Source of the DNA: Elysia crispata
Taxonomy: Eukaryota; Mollusca; Gastropoda; Plakobranchidae
DNA: 64,000 nt
Assembly (NCBI GenBank): GCA_033675545.1
Contig: JAWDGP010002436.1
Coordinates: 988,501-1,052,500, forward strand
Direction of reading: 5' to 3'
Of this stretch, positions 49,101 through 59,650 are shown one piece after another. Each line of letters opens with the position of its first letter. Position 1 is the first letter of the stretch. Made by a program: the position numbers and the translations under genes. The notes beneath the pieces are model-generated. The model searched no databases. It saw only the letters and a program-made list of their open reading frames with translations, and had not been told where the DNA came from.

Positions 49101-51764
49101 ATTAACATCTTGATCAATGGGAATGAACTCGAGTAAAGTGATCAGTCCAAATACTTTGGTGTAGCAAATCAAGTGATAGACGCAACAACACTGAAATTGA
49201 ATCAAGAATAGCGAAAGCAAACAAGAGTTTTCAGAAAATGAAATAAATTAAAACAAATATTTCCATTAACAGAAGAAGAAGAGCCCTGGAGTGCTATATT
49301 GAATCCATTCTGGTGTATGGATGCAAGGCCTGGACAATGTCAAATCGGTTACAAAAGAAACTAGAGGGAACAGAAATATGGTTCCTCTGGAGAATGCTAC
49401 GTATGGACTGCAAAGAAATGAAACGAAAAATTTTTAATAGAAGCTGACACAAGATTGCTCATAAATAGACTACATAAATGCCAGGCAACCTTTTTTAGCC
49501 ATGTGATGAGAAGAGAGAAACTAGAGCATCTTGTGAGAGCCGGAATGATCGAAAGAAAATGCAGGAGGGAAACAATGTGAAAAGATTTTGAATGGGCTAA
49601 AAAAGTGGCTAAAAGTAGGAGTGACAGATGGCTACACTGAAAGCAAAGAGGGATAAACATGTGTTGTAGGTCATAATCGCCTTCGCTAAAGAGCACTGTA
49701 CCTGATTGATTGATTCTTTCCAGACTGAGGATTTTTGGGCTTTAAAAATATGTGAAAAAAAAAGGTATCAAGTAATCATTCTAAAAGTTCAGATACATTA
49801 AATTTATCTTAAAACCATTTCCTGTAGTGGTCGCATATGTCACACGTCTTTTTTTGCATGGTGAAACTTTATGTTCTGCTCGACAAAGACACCATGTACA
49901 ATGTATAAGATGTCTTTACTTTATTACCTTCTGTACTCTCCAAGTACATGGAGTACACTCTGCCAAAGTCAAGTCGAGTTGAATTTGCTCTGCAGTAATG
50001 AGATACTATGTGTGGAAATCTGTCGAAGTGTCTTTGACACTGGCTCTCCTCATGTCGTCTTCATCTGTTTTCTTATGCCCACCTCTGGTCTCAGTCTTCA
50101 CAATACCAATGACCATGACTTGCAAATGGTAATTCATATGAACCTTTCTTTGAATACAGCTGTCCCATAGAACATTTGTTTGCTTAAAGGGATAGTTCTG
50201 TCTCTATATGACAGTGTGCATCTGATAGGCTGGCTCTTCTTTGTCCTCTCACCCCTAGTACAGTCCAGTCTTTTCATATCGAGCAACTCGCTGACTCTGT
50301 TCATGCAGTTTCCTCATGTCCCAAAATGTTGAGGCACTAGTACAGATAAGACTTGGCCAGTGGCATTTCTTGTCATGACAACTTTCACTAAGTTAATGTC
50401 TTTCAAAAGCAAGAGCAAAAAGGGGTCTCAAAAAAGGTGCCAGATATCTGTTAAACTTCAAATGCCTGCACCTTTTTAAAAGCTTGGCAAAGAAACTAAT
50501 GCAAACCTAAAGACTCTTAATGAACTTATTTTTTTTCGTCGTAGTCAATTTGCACCAGGGATGGTGGCCGAATCTTTCCGTAGCAGAATAAAAAAAAATC
50601 TCTATTTAGTTTGTGGTTTCCGATTGTTTGTCGAAAAAGAAAACGCTATTACTAAAAATCTGTGGGAGTTCAAAAAAACACTTTTTACAGAATTAAGTAT
50701 TGTTAAAAGGATAATCATGACATGTATAACGCAAAATCGGTAATATCGCCATCTATGTCACGTCATAAATCGATAATTTGGCCATCCACATCATTTTATC
50801 CATTCAAGGAAGTATAATTGACGGATTAAAAGTAATGTATACTATAGTTTTACCCGTGGACACTTTGTTAAGGACAGAAAACTTATAAATTATAACAAAT
50901 ATTTTGGTATAAAAATGAAATTCTTTTTGTTAAATAATAAAATGAGCCTAAAAAACTTAAGTTATACAATTCTTTGGACCTGCTGAAATAAGTCTTGCAA
51001 CTTTTTAAAATTTAGTCTGGGTTACATTTGCCAAGGTCAGGTTATTTTCCATGAATTGTAACTATAATGAGAGAGTAAAGAAGTGCCAGAGCAAAAAATA
51101 TCCCTCTGAAGCCCATCCCATGAGTTTGCCATACCCTTTAACAAACATCATTGAAAAATGGTTTGAGTTTCTTTGCAGGGGCCTTTTTTTTCTTCTATAT
51201 ATGGAGTTAAGTGACAGGGTGGTACAAGAGAAATTTAGGAGTTGTTTAAAAGTTTAATCTTTAAGCCTGTAGACTAATTCTTGGTTTGAGTGGGAGGTAT
51301 TAAAAAATAAACTGTTGATAACAAAAGTTGTTTCCCTCAGTTATGAGATTCACACATGACCAAATGATGTCAAATCGAAATTGGGAGCATCATGGAAAAA
51401 CAACCTTACAATTTTTTGCTCTTTTACATTTTGGTATTTTACAAAGTTATAGTAGTAGTTAGTTATGTTTTCTTGCACAGTGAACCTCACATATTACAAG
51501 ATACACGGGTCTCACAGTATTTCCTTGTTGAACCCGAGTTCTCGTTGGATAAAAGATAACTTTAAAATGAAAAAAAATATCTTCAAGGGAGAGAAACTAC
51601 CTTAACTTTTAATCAGTTACTTCCCTTTATTGCTCAACCAAGTGAACGGACCTAACTAAGACTTATTGTTGAGGAAGTGAAGTATTATTTTGCTTTTTTA
51701 GTTTTTGTTAAAACAACTTCTCTGACTCTTCCCCCCCCCCCTCCCTGTGTCTCTATCAACAATG

Positions 51765-51833
<69 letters not shown>

Positions 51834-54800
51834 TTTTCCTGCCACTACGCCTTGTTTTACTGAGCACTAGCTCTAGGTCTGGAGTGCCCAGATCTCCCTG
51901 TTGCACTGGCCTTTCCCTTCTCCTCATTACACTCGCCTGCATGCTCACACATCTGCTATTGCACATGACTGTGGGTCTAATTTTTATTGTGGTTCAGACA
52001 AAGAGTAGACATGCAGTGTGTAAGGTAACTTTTAAAGTGGTTTTGTTCATATTACAGGCTTGCTTCATCTCCCTTAACCCAAGGTTAGTAATTTGACACT
52101 TGTAGGATCCAAGGATAATTTATTGAGGGAAAAAAAACGGTACTTCGTCAATCCCTCGTTGAGCCCAAAGTCTCGTTAGGTCCAAGCTCGTTGAATTTGA
52201 GGTTCACAGAATTTTCCAGCTAAACACTGCGACCATTGGTCATATGGTGTGATTTTTGTGGCTGAGAGTGAGGGATCAGTTATTTTATTTTGGGGTAATT
52301 TGTTGTTTTATTTGAAATGTGCACAAAATATGTCTATAGATAGAAAGAATTCACAGGATGTTTAATGATGAAAGTTTATGAATATGTCACCTGAAATTGA
52401 TTTAACACACTGAATACTGACAGTTTTTTTCCGTTCCTATTCTCTAACTGGCTTATTTATAAAAAATCACGATACTTTTACTTTTTGAAGTACACTTATA
52501 ATCATATTAGACTTTTTGCATTTTAATGATTTTAGTCCATGAGAAAATTTTAAAAAAGTAGGGAAGTGTTTGGATTCATTTTTGTATTTTATGTGAATTT
52601 GTATAAAAAAATGTAAAATTTCATGGAAAAACTGTTAATCATGTATAAGACCTTGAAGGACAAAATCAGCCAGGAAATAGAGGAAAAAGGCACATTATAC
52701 ACTGAAACATATCAGAAACTCAAACGCCATCATTCAGTTATGAGGTGTTGCTTTCCATTATCTCCAACATTTGTGATTTTAGGGGAGCTACTAAGCGCAG
52801 ATGGCCCTGCCCTGGCTCATCTGTAGACCTAGGTATATGTCTAGTATTAGCAGGTGGGAGTGTTTTGTTTTTCACCTTTCCTTTACCTCTACTTGTTTTA
52901 CTTTGGCAGAATCTAACTTTCTTTTCTCTGAAATTTCATTGGTTAAATCACCAACTTTCCTTATCATTTCATCCATCTAATCTACATGTGTATCAAAATC
53001 TAGATCTACAGCAAAGATGATGAACAATGTGTGTAGGGGTCTGTCTAGGTGCTTCTTAAAGATTTTTTTTATACTCCCACTCATGCATGTCTTATTTTAT
53101 TTTCATATATTTCTATGAAGAGGAAAACGAATGGTGAAAATAATTCAAACTTTTACTGCAGCTTTGGCAGTATCAACATAATATTCTCAAGTTAAAAACT
53201 GCAAAGATTGCGGGTAAAGTAGTTTACCATAGTTCTAATTTTTACTGCGTAGGTTGCCAAATGAAATCATTGGAACTTATTTATGCTAATTTCTAGATAT
53301 GAATAGCCTGTCCTCAAATGATCCTGATCAGTGCTTTGAGCCTATTTATTCTTCTCATATCGGACATAATTGATTAAATGCTATGCTTGCTTATTTTTCA
53401 GGCTTTCCTTGAATTTGCAGATGAAAGTTGTGCTGCCAATATGGTATCTTGCCACAAAACAAATCCTGCTCAAATACGCCTAAAGTCTTGCTATGTTGAG
53501 TTTTCAACCCACAAAGAGCTTAAGACAGATTTAACAAATGTGCAGGTAACTGACCGTTTTTTTACATTTTTTGTTCGCTTCGAATTTTGCACTGTGATAG
53601 AGGTGTGAATGATAAGTGTTAACTCTCAAAGATTCCATAATAGGAAAATCGATCATCGGTGATCTATGCCACACCCACATTTTGTGCAGACCTCAAAATA
53701 GTACTAAACTTAAAATATTCAAGGTTTTGGTGATTTGGGACAAATAATATGTTATTCATGTACCTATATAATATCATTTTGTTTAAAATTTTGATAAAAT
53801 TGAATAAAAAACGTTATTTTTTTAACAATAGAAATTCACCCGGAGTTTCTTTACATTCCTTCCGCCATCTTGGATTTTTTTAGCTCGCTTTTTTTTTCTG
53901 ACGTTTTTCATTCATTTTTCCCAACTAAAATAATTTTCTTGCAAAAGAAACTTTAAGAATGGCAACTACTAACATTGGAGACACTGAAGTCTATGATCTG
54001 TTAGATTTAAATGACTTTATAAAATGTCAGATTTGAACCCTGACACAGACGAGGAGCTCATCAGAGGAGGATCATGTCACAGGTCGCCCTGAACTAAGGT
54101 ATGTAGTTTTATTTACATCTAGATTTAGGTTCTATAGCAAAATTATGAATAAATCTAAACTTCAAATTATTTTGTAACTATGTCTAAGCACACTTGATGT
54201 TCTAATCTTTCTTGACATTGTAGATCTAACCCCTATTCATCTGCACAAAGCTCTAGTCTTGACTGAGAATTTAGACCTAGATCTAGAGATCTAGATAATC
54301 TGGAATCTAAATCTAGGTCTGGAATAGATCCATCCTAAAACCTAAAGGACTTGAGTGACCTGTAAATCAAACTATACAAATGTTATTTAGTACATATGAA
54401 ATATCTAGGCCTAGATCTAATTTTTTTGTACCATCTCTATTCTATTCAGTGATGCACCATGGCACTGACAACGGGCCCCTACAGAAGAAGAACAACGCCT
54501 GGACCATGACCAATCCACCCCAGTGCCACCCTTTCAGCCTCAGAGAGTTGCCTGATGATAACACCAGACAAGATTTGAACAATTTCCTCAGGCCTGTTGA
54601 TTTTCTTTTCTTTTAGTCTTTTTCATGACAATAAACTTTCGTGGAACATATGTGTGACTGGACGAATGCCTATGCTGAGAGAATGGGTGAGCAGAGAAAG
54701 AGTCGGTATGAAAGGTGGGCGAAAGTTGATGTTGGTGAGTTTTACAAGTTCATTGGTTTGTAAAAGATTATATCAAGCATACGAATGGAGCAGAAAAGTC

Positions 54801-56025
54801 AGATCAGCTAATAAGTAAGTACAATGCTTTGAGAAAAACAAAGAAATGGTGGAAAACTTTATTCCTACATTTTATTGGTATTGCTCGAGTAAATTGGTGT
54901 TTTTTATTTAATTAGTTTAGAGGAAGAAATCCAGATATTCCAGATTTTTTAAATAGCCAAAATAATCAATTAGATTGTACCATGGAGCTTACTAGACAGT
55001 TAGAAGGAATGTAAAGTGATGAAAGTGTACCAATTTTTAAAAATAGAAAAGAAAAAAGTTGAGAGTGCACATCCAGTGAGAGGTTATATTTCTGAGAAAA
55101 AAAATATTAATTATGTTCTACTACTACAAAAGAGGTGAAAACTAGGTTCTTTTACTCTCTTTGTAAAAAACCTTATTGTTTACAGCCAGGTAGAAACTGT
55201 ATGAGTGAAGATCACCAAAGTGATCGTGTACAACTGCTTTGTAATAAAAAAAACGCTTTTTTATTTATTATTTAAAAAAAAAATTCAAATTGCTTTTCTC
55301 CTAAAAACAATTTCCCTGGATAAGTAAACACTTTTTCCTTACACCCAGGACATTCTTTGACTTTTCAAAGTAATTTAAATCATGTTTTAATCTGCTATGA
55401 GACTAACAGATCTTTTCTTTTATATTTTTTTTTCTTTTTTTTTGACATGAATTCTTGTGCCTTTGAAGCATGCTATATATGATATATTGTAAAATTTACT
55501 GTTTGGTGTGATGCCACACATGTTGAAGAATGTTATAATCAATAAAGTCTTTATTTTTATACAAAATTGAATTTTTTTCCTTCTTTGAGTTTGTGAATGA
55601 GTTTTTTTTGCAGATTGAATTTTTTGTTTTTAATTTTTTTCTGATTATAAAATGCAATTTTCTAAAAAAACTTACAGAAATTAAAAAAAATATCCAAAAA
55701 CTAATTCTGCATTAATTTCTGAACAAAATGTTAGGTGACATGACATGATTGGTCATTTCTTTATAAAATGGGAGTCATTTATATAATACAACACCCTTGA
55801 AATTTTCAAAAGGGGGAAAAACCATGGAATCATTGAGAGTTAAGTGAAAGGAGCTAAAGTGTTCTTTTTGCCTAAAAAGCAAAAGGAGCGCTGAAGAAAA
55901 CTGCATTAGATAAGCGTGTCATTCAATTATGAATAAGTTTAATTTGGATTGTTTTTTGTGAGGCATCCTTTCAAAATTTTGCCTATGTCTGTCCTTTCTC
56001 TGTCTCTCTCCCTCTCCTTCTATCC

Positions 56026-56079
<54 letters not shown>

Positions 56080-56721
56080 GCTCTCTCTCTCTCTCTTTCT
56101 CTCTCTAACTCTGCCTCATATAGTAGGTGCAGGTGTTATTGACTTATAATGACTTATGTGGAAATGGTAATACTAATAGTAAGAGATAAAATGTGAAACT
56201 TCATGTGGGTCATTAGCACAATCAAACATTGTGAAACATTGTTAGTTATTTTCTTTATCAACAACACAAATATATAGGCTGCTCTTCAGGCGGCACAAGG
56301 ACTTTTGGGAACTGGAAATGGAACTGCCCCTGGAGTTATTGTCGAGACTAGCATTCTGCGTGTGATTATTGATAAATTGCTGTATCCTGTGACCTTGGAA
56401 GTCTTGCATCAGGTCAGTTAAATCCTGAGTTATCCTAGGTCCAAATTCAAATTAATTGCTTTTTTTTAATACTTTTAAGCTGCTTAAACTTTCAATCAGT
56501 ATCATCTGTAGGCCCTACAAATAATTGATTTTTGTCACCTATTGAAAGTAGCCTAGGCATAAGATTTGGCTAGTTTTATTTTCAGTCTTCATTGAAAATA
56601 TCAATGGACTGATGTTTGTGTCAGAAAGCGTTCTGAAAATTCACAGGAATTTTTTCTCTTTCTTTGAAGCTGTTCTCCAGGTATGGCAAGATTTTGAAGA
56701 TCATTACCTTCACCAAAAACA
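43103..56721 (+). CDS. ptbp1: Polypyrimidine tract-binding protein, copy 2 (tandem paralogue); 3' part beyond the window
   Basis: Exons match copy 1 in order, length and phase: 43103-43110 (ATGGAAGG, start), 45185-45212, 46224-46283, 47270-47416, 53402-53545, 56278-56412 and 56670-56721. The 8-nt coding part ends in phase 2 and joins T-GAA of the next exon, giving MEGEYFSSSGVKRGPGNMQ; vertebrate PTBPs begin MDG, which supports this start. The product so far covers the N-terminus, RRM1 and the first half of RRM2 ([37 protein letters not shown]). Every exon is open. Compared with copy 1 there are 7/49 changes in the first RRM1 exon and 8/48 in the second. One acceptor is displaced by 15 nt. RRM2 end, RRM3 and RRM4 are not in the window, so completeness is unknown. 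Confidence 0.9.
43157..43217. repeat. CTAGAT palindromic tract
   Basis: TCTAGATCTAGATCTAGATC-type sequence. Similar short tracts occur near 283-328, 4775, 8786, 34257, 44755 and 54275-54320. Confidence 0.8.
43330..43389 (+). repeat. AAT/ATG-rich simple repeat
   Basis: Imperfect AATAATGATAATAAT tract in the first intron of PTBP copy 2. Confidence 0.85.
44165..44500 (+). repeat. Dispersed repeat family D, plus-strand copy
   Basis: Partner of 25040-25480 in opposite orientation. It lies in the first intron of PTBP copy 2. Confidence 0.65.
48470..49720 (+). pseudogene. LINE (non-LTR) reverse transcriptase remnant
   Basis: Conceptual translation in shifting frames gives TGKIPPGISKAIFIALPKKK, then INNLRYVDAAVLIAENKEDL (the usual YADD box is altered to YVDA), then a C-terminal block ATFFSHVMRREKLEHLVRAG. 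These are typical of the end of a metazoan LINE ORF2. Many stops and frameshifts interrupt it, and upstream RT motifs and the endonuclease are absent, so it is a 5'-truncated dead copy. It ends in a TGAT tandem near 49703-49715, resembling the simple 3' tails of RTE-like LINEs. It lies in the RRM1 intron of PTBP copy 2. Confidence 0.75.
51478..52209. mobile_element. Small TIR element (MITE-like)
   Basis: The left end CAGTGAACCTCA (51478-51489) and right end TGAGGTTCACAG (52198-52209) are inverted copies with one or two differences. Subterminal direct repeats (TTGTTGAACCCGAGTTCTCG near 51525; TCGTTGAGCCCAAAGTCTCG near 52156) add support. The ends recall pogo/Tigger-type TIRs, but no TA duplication is clear. 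A CT microsatellite lies inside. No transposase. Confidence 0.55.
51768..51832 (+). repeat. CT microsatellite
   Basis: A perfect TC tract of about 64 bp within the small TIR element. Confidence 0.95.
53623..55839 (+). mobile_element. piggyBac-like DNA transposon with intact ends and decayed transposase
   Basis: Ends are CTCTCAAAGATTCC (53623-53636) and GGAATCATTGAGAG (55826-55839), inverted with one mismatch, each bordered by TTAA (53619-53622 and 55840-55843), the piggyBac target duplication. Inside, + strand fragments resemble piggyBac-derived transposases: NAYAERMGEQRKSRYERW with KVDVGEFYKFIGL, a KTKKWWKTLF block, and a Cys-containing C-terminal piece. AATAAA at about 55541 could be its poly(A) signal. 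Length is 2.2 kb. It lies in the PTBP copy 2 intron after the second RRM1 exon. Confidence 0.8.
53950..55250 (+). pseudogene. piggyBac-like transposase remnant
   Basis: Starts near ATG 53960 (MATTNIGDTEVYDLLDL) but soon meets stops. The central and C-terminal parts are recognisable in different frames (near 54655-54760, 54820-55010 and 55130-55220). Frameshifts, stops and loss of much of the catalytic middle make it non-functional. Family assignment rests on the KTKKWW and YAER...GEFYKFIGL blocks plus the TTAA-flanked TIRs. Confidence 0.65.
56026..56108 (+). repeat. CT microsatellite
   Basis: A CT tract of about 80 bp with one or two interruptions, upstream of the displaced-acceptor exon of PTBP copy 2. 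Confidence 0.95.
56278..56412 (+). other. RRM2-start exon of PTBP copy 2 with a displaced splice acceptor
   Basis: Copy 1 has TTTATCAG followed by AACACAAATGCACAGGCC. Copy 2 reads TTTATCAAC followed by AACACAAATATATAGGCT. The old AG is lost, and the in-frame TAG formed at the GCACAG position can serve as a new acceptor (AG 56276-56277). The exon is shortened by five codons and stays in frame: [19 protein letters not shown]. Confidence 0.8.
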
Positions 56722-58424
56722 GTAAGTGCAAGTTGTCCAAATTTTTTGCTTTTCTTTAACTTCTGTAAATTTTGAAAAGAAAAGAAAACAAACCATAAAC
56801 TATCTGATCCTTTGAGGTAGGTCACTGTAGTTTCAGAGCGGAGCACTTAGTTCAGCTGGTGACTTGACCTTTTGCACGGGGTCATTATGGGGTCATGCTG
56901 GCTAGGTTACCTGAGCTAAGGCTAGCACTCTCGCTCTCACTAACAGACTTGATTGCGTCATTTTAAAACGCGAATATAGAAAATACAGGCAGAATCATTC
57001 TGAGAGTTACAGAAATGAAAAATTTATTTCACCATCTTTACAGTGATATAAGTTTTTAAAGGGAGAAATAATATGAATCATCTAAAATTGTAATGTATTC
57101 TGCTATTTGAAACATTTTTTTTGGTTTAGGTCATATTTTTTAAAAAATTGTGAAAAAAACGGAACGTTAAATCCGCTTTTTTTGTTGGTTTTAAATAGCA
57201 AGCTAACATTTAATTATTCACTTGTAGTAATTTTAGGGCGCTAGAGTATAAACTACATAAGTTATTGCAAAGGGATTGTTGAACTTGCACATAGAGAAAT
57301 GTGTTTAAAATATATTGCCATTTACTTTGTATACAAATATACTGCGAAACTATTTTGTTCCTTTCTTTGTGCGATTGGTCATGAGCGACTTGAGAGATGG
57401 AGCATTGTGCAGGCTATGGGTTTCAAGAACTGCCCATAAATTGGCACTTTTGTCCTTTTTTCCTACCATCCTTCTATCAATTTTTGCAATATTTGCGTGC
57501 AACATTTTACCTAGTTACTCTAAGCCAAAGCCCCATCTCTCAATGATGGGTAGGCAGTGCCTTTCTAACTTAGTTTGATTAGATTGTGCGAGTGTCGTCT
57601 GTCTAGTGACATGTAAAATGTGATTGCCGAGCCAATCGACTGATGAGTGGACTGTTCAATGTAGTTGAATGTTTAGACTCAGAGTCTTTGTCAGTATTAA
57701 TCCGATGACACAACAGCAGATCATTTTTAAAGTTCGTGCATAAATAGCGTCTTTGGTTAGCTTTTCTTGATATCATACTCCATTATCCACAAGCCCGATA
57801 TAGTTTATTTATACAAGTCATGTGAAAATAATAAATATGCTCCATTTCCAAGATTAGTTGAAATAGAAATAAAGTAAATACCAAAATATGCAAAAGGCTT
57901 CAAAATGAAGAGTGTAAATAGATTTACAATATGAAATTCTGTCGTCCTTGTCTATTCATAGAATACAGCTGAGATGACTCGACATGCGCAGAACCACTAG
58001 TTGTGTGACCTTCGTCGCGGAACCACTTCATCTCGAGAGCTCTGTGTTTTATTTCCAATTTTTGCGTGTTATTCCTCATACTTTTTTATATCTTGCACTA
58101 TTTTAATGTGTAGATCGCTCGCCACGGGAAGTTTTGTGTGATAACTTCATTTTCGTTTCCGATTGCTCGGACTTTCGCTTTGAATTCGGAATATGTAATT
58201 GTGTGACTACATGATACTTTCATATTTGTTCTTCAGTTCTACTATGATTTGGATATATCATTTCACCTTTAACCCTCTAATTTACCATCAGTCTATTTTG
58301 CACCTACTGCTTATCATTGTGGTTTATTCAGCTTAATTTTATTTATAAGTTTACCCTGAATCATTTTCACGTTCCTTTTGATTGTGTTTTGCTTTTGGTA
58401 TGTGATAACTGTCCTATACTACAA

Positions 58425-59650
58425 GATGGCGTCTTCTAGCAAGGCTTTGGACTCAAAGAAAAGGCTGACCCCATTCCTTCGAGTTTGGGCCAATCACAGC
58501 CTGGGTGTTTAAAACCTTTACGGTCACCCTCTCCCCCCACCTCCGGGCCCTCAATGTCCCAAACGGTCATTGACTCAAGTGGTGCTCATCTGAGGGACAG
58601 GTCAGACAGATTTCGTGGGAAGCACCGGCCCGGCACCCCAGGTAAGGCACGGACACGTACAGGGAAACGTGGGGGGTGAGAAACCCGCACCTGCTCAGAC
58701 TAATGCCTCGCCTGCTTGCAGAGATGAGGATATGAGGGATATCAAAGAACAATTATCCTCGTTATTGCAACTGGTGCCAGTCATTACTGAGATATAAAGG
58801 CGGCATACGATCACTACAATGACATGGAGCGAGACGCCCCAGACCGCCATCTGAGCGAGGCGGGACCCAATCTCTTAGAGACTGGAGAGAGCACTGATGC
58901 TGCGCAAGACATACCTGACACGATAGGTTACTTTAATACCTTAACCGGAACATGTGCTCCTTAGGAGACTACTGTTCACCAAGAACTCACTTCTGGTGTG
59001 GAGAAAGTGCTCACCGACGGAATGTCTAAGGACACTCTCAGCGCCCTTCTAGATCAGTACCACGCACCGGCCAACTGCAGTCGACTCTCCGTCCTGCAGT
59101 GTAATCCAGAAATCTTTAAAAATACCAGCCAATCTGCTAAGGCGCGGGACAGCACACTTCAAAACGTCCAAAAAGCCTTAATTAAAGGCCTCACAGCCAT
59201 CCTCCTTGCCTTTGACGATCTGTCGGCAATCTTGCAACCTGCACAAAGCGGTGCCATGAAGCAAATAGCAGACGGTGTCGCTCTGCTTGCGCATAGTTCA
59301 CATGCGCTCGATGTATTTCGGCGGCATGCGTTTAAGGGGGAGCTAAAGGAAGAGTATTCCTCCCTATGTGGTGGAGCGCATCCTGTTGTGGGTGCTCTCT
59401 TTGGCCCTAATGTCCAAGATAGGGTCAAGGGACTTAATGATACCTTGAGGATGGCTCGCTCCACTCAGCGGTTTCACCCTTACAGTTACAATCGAGGCGC
59501 CCGTTGGTTTCCTTTTTTAGGCCAGCGCCAGCCGTGGCAGAAAAGGGGAGGGGGGTACAACAGGGGCCAGCAGCATACACCAACATCTCCCCCTCCTCGC
59601 GGTGCTTGGGGCCAGCCGAGAAAGCCGATACCCAAGCGCAAACAATAGGC
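58425..59650 (+). mobile_element. Gag-like part of the DIRS fossil
   Basis: Begins around an ATG near 58426 (MASSSKALDSKKRL). The later part (LLDQYHAPANCSRLSVLQCN and a Gly/Pro/Gln-rich basic tail) resembles the first ORF product of DIRS elements. Overlap between the gag-like and RT-like frames is normal for this family. Confidence 0.6.

Noticed and set aside
49871-50170. A 99-codon frame in the RRM1 intron of copy 2
   Set aside because: No motif, no homologue recognised, and it lies directly after LINE-derived sequence in intron.
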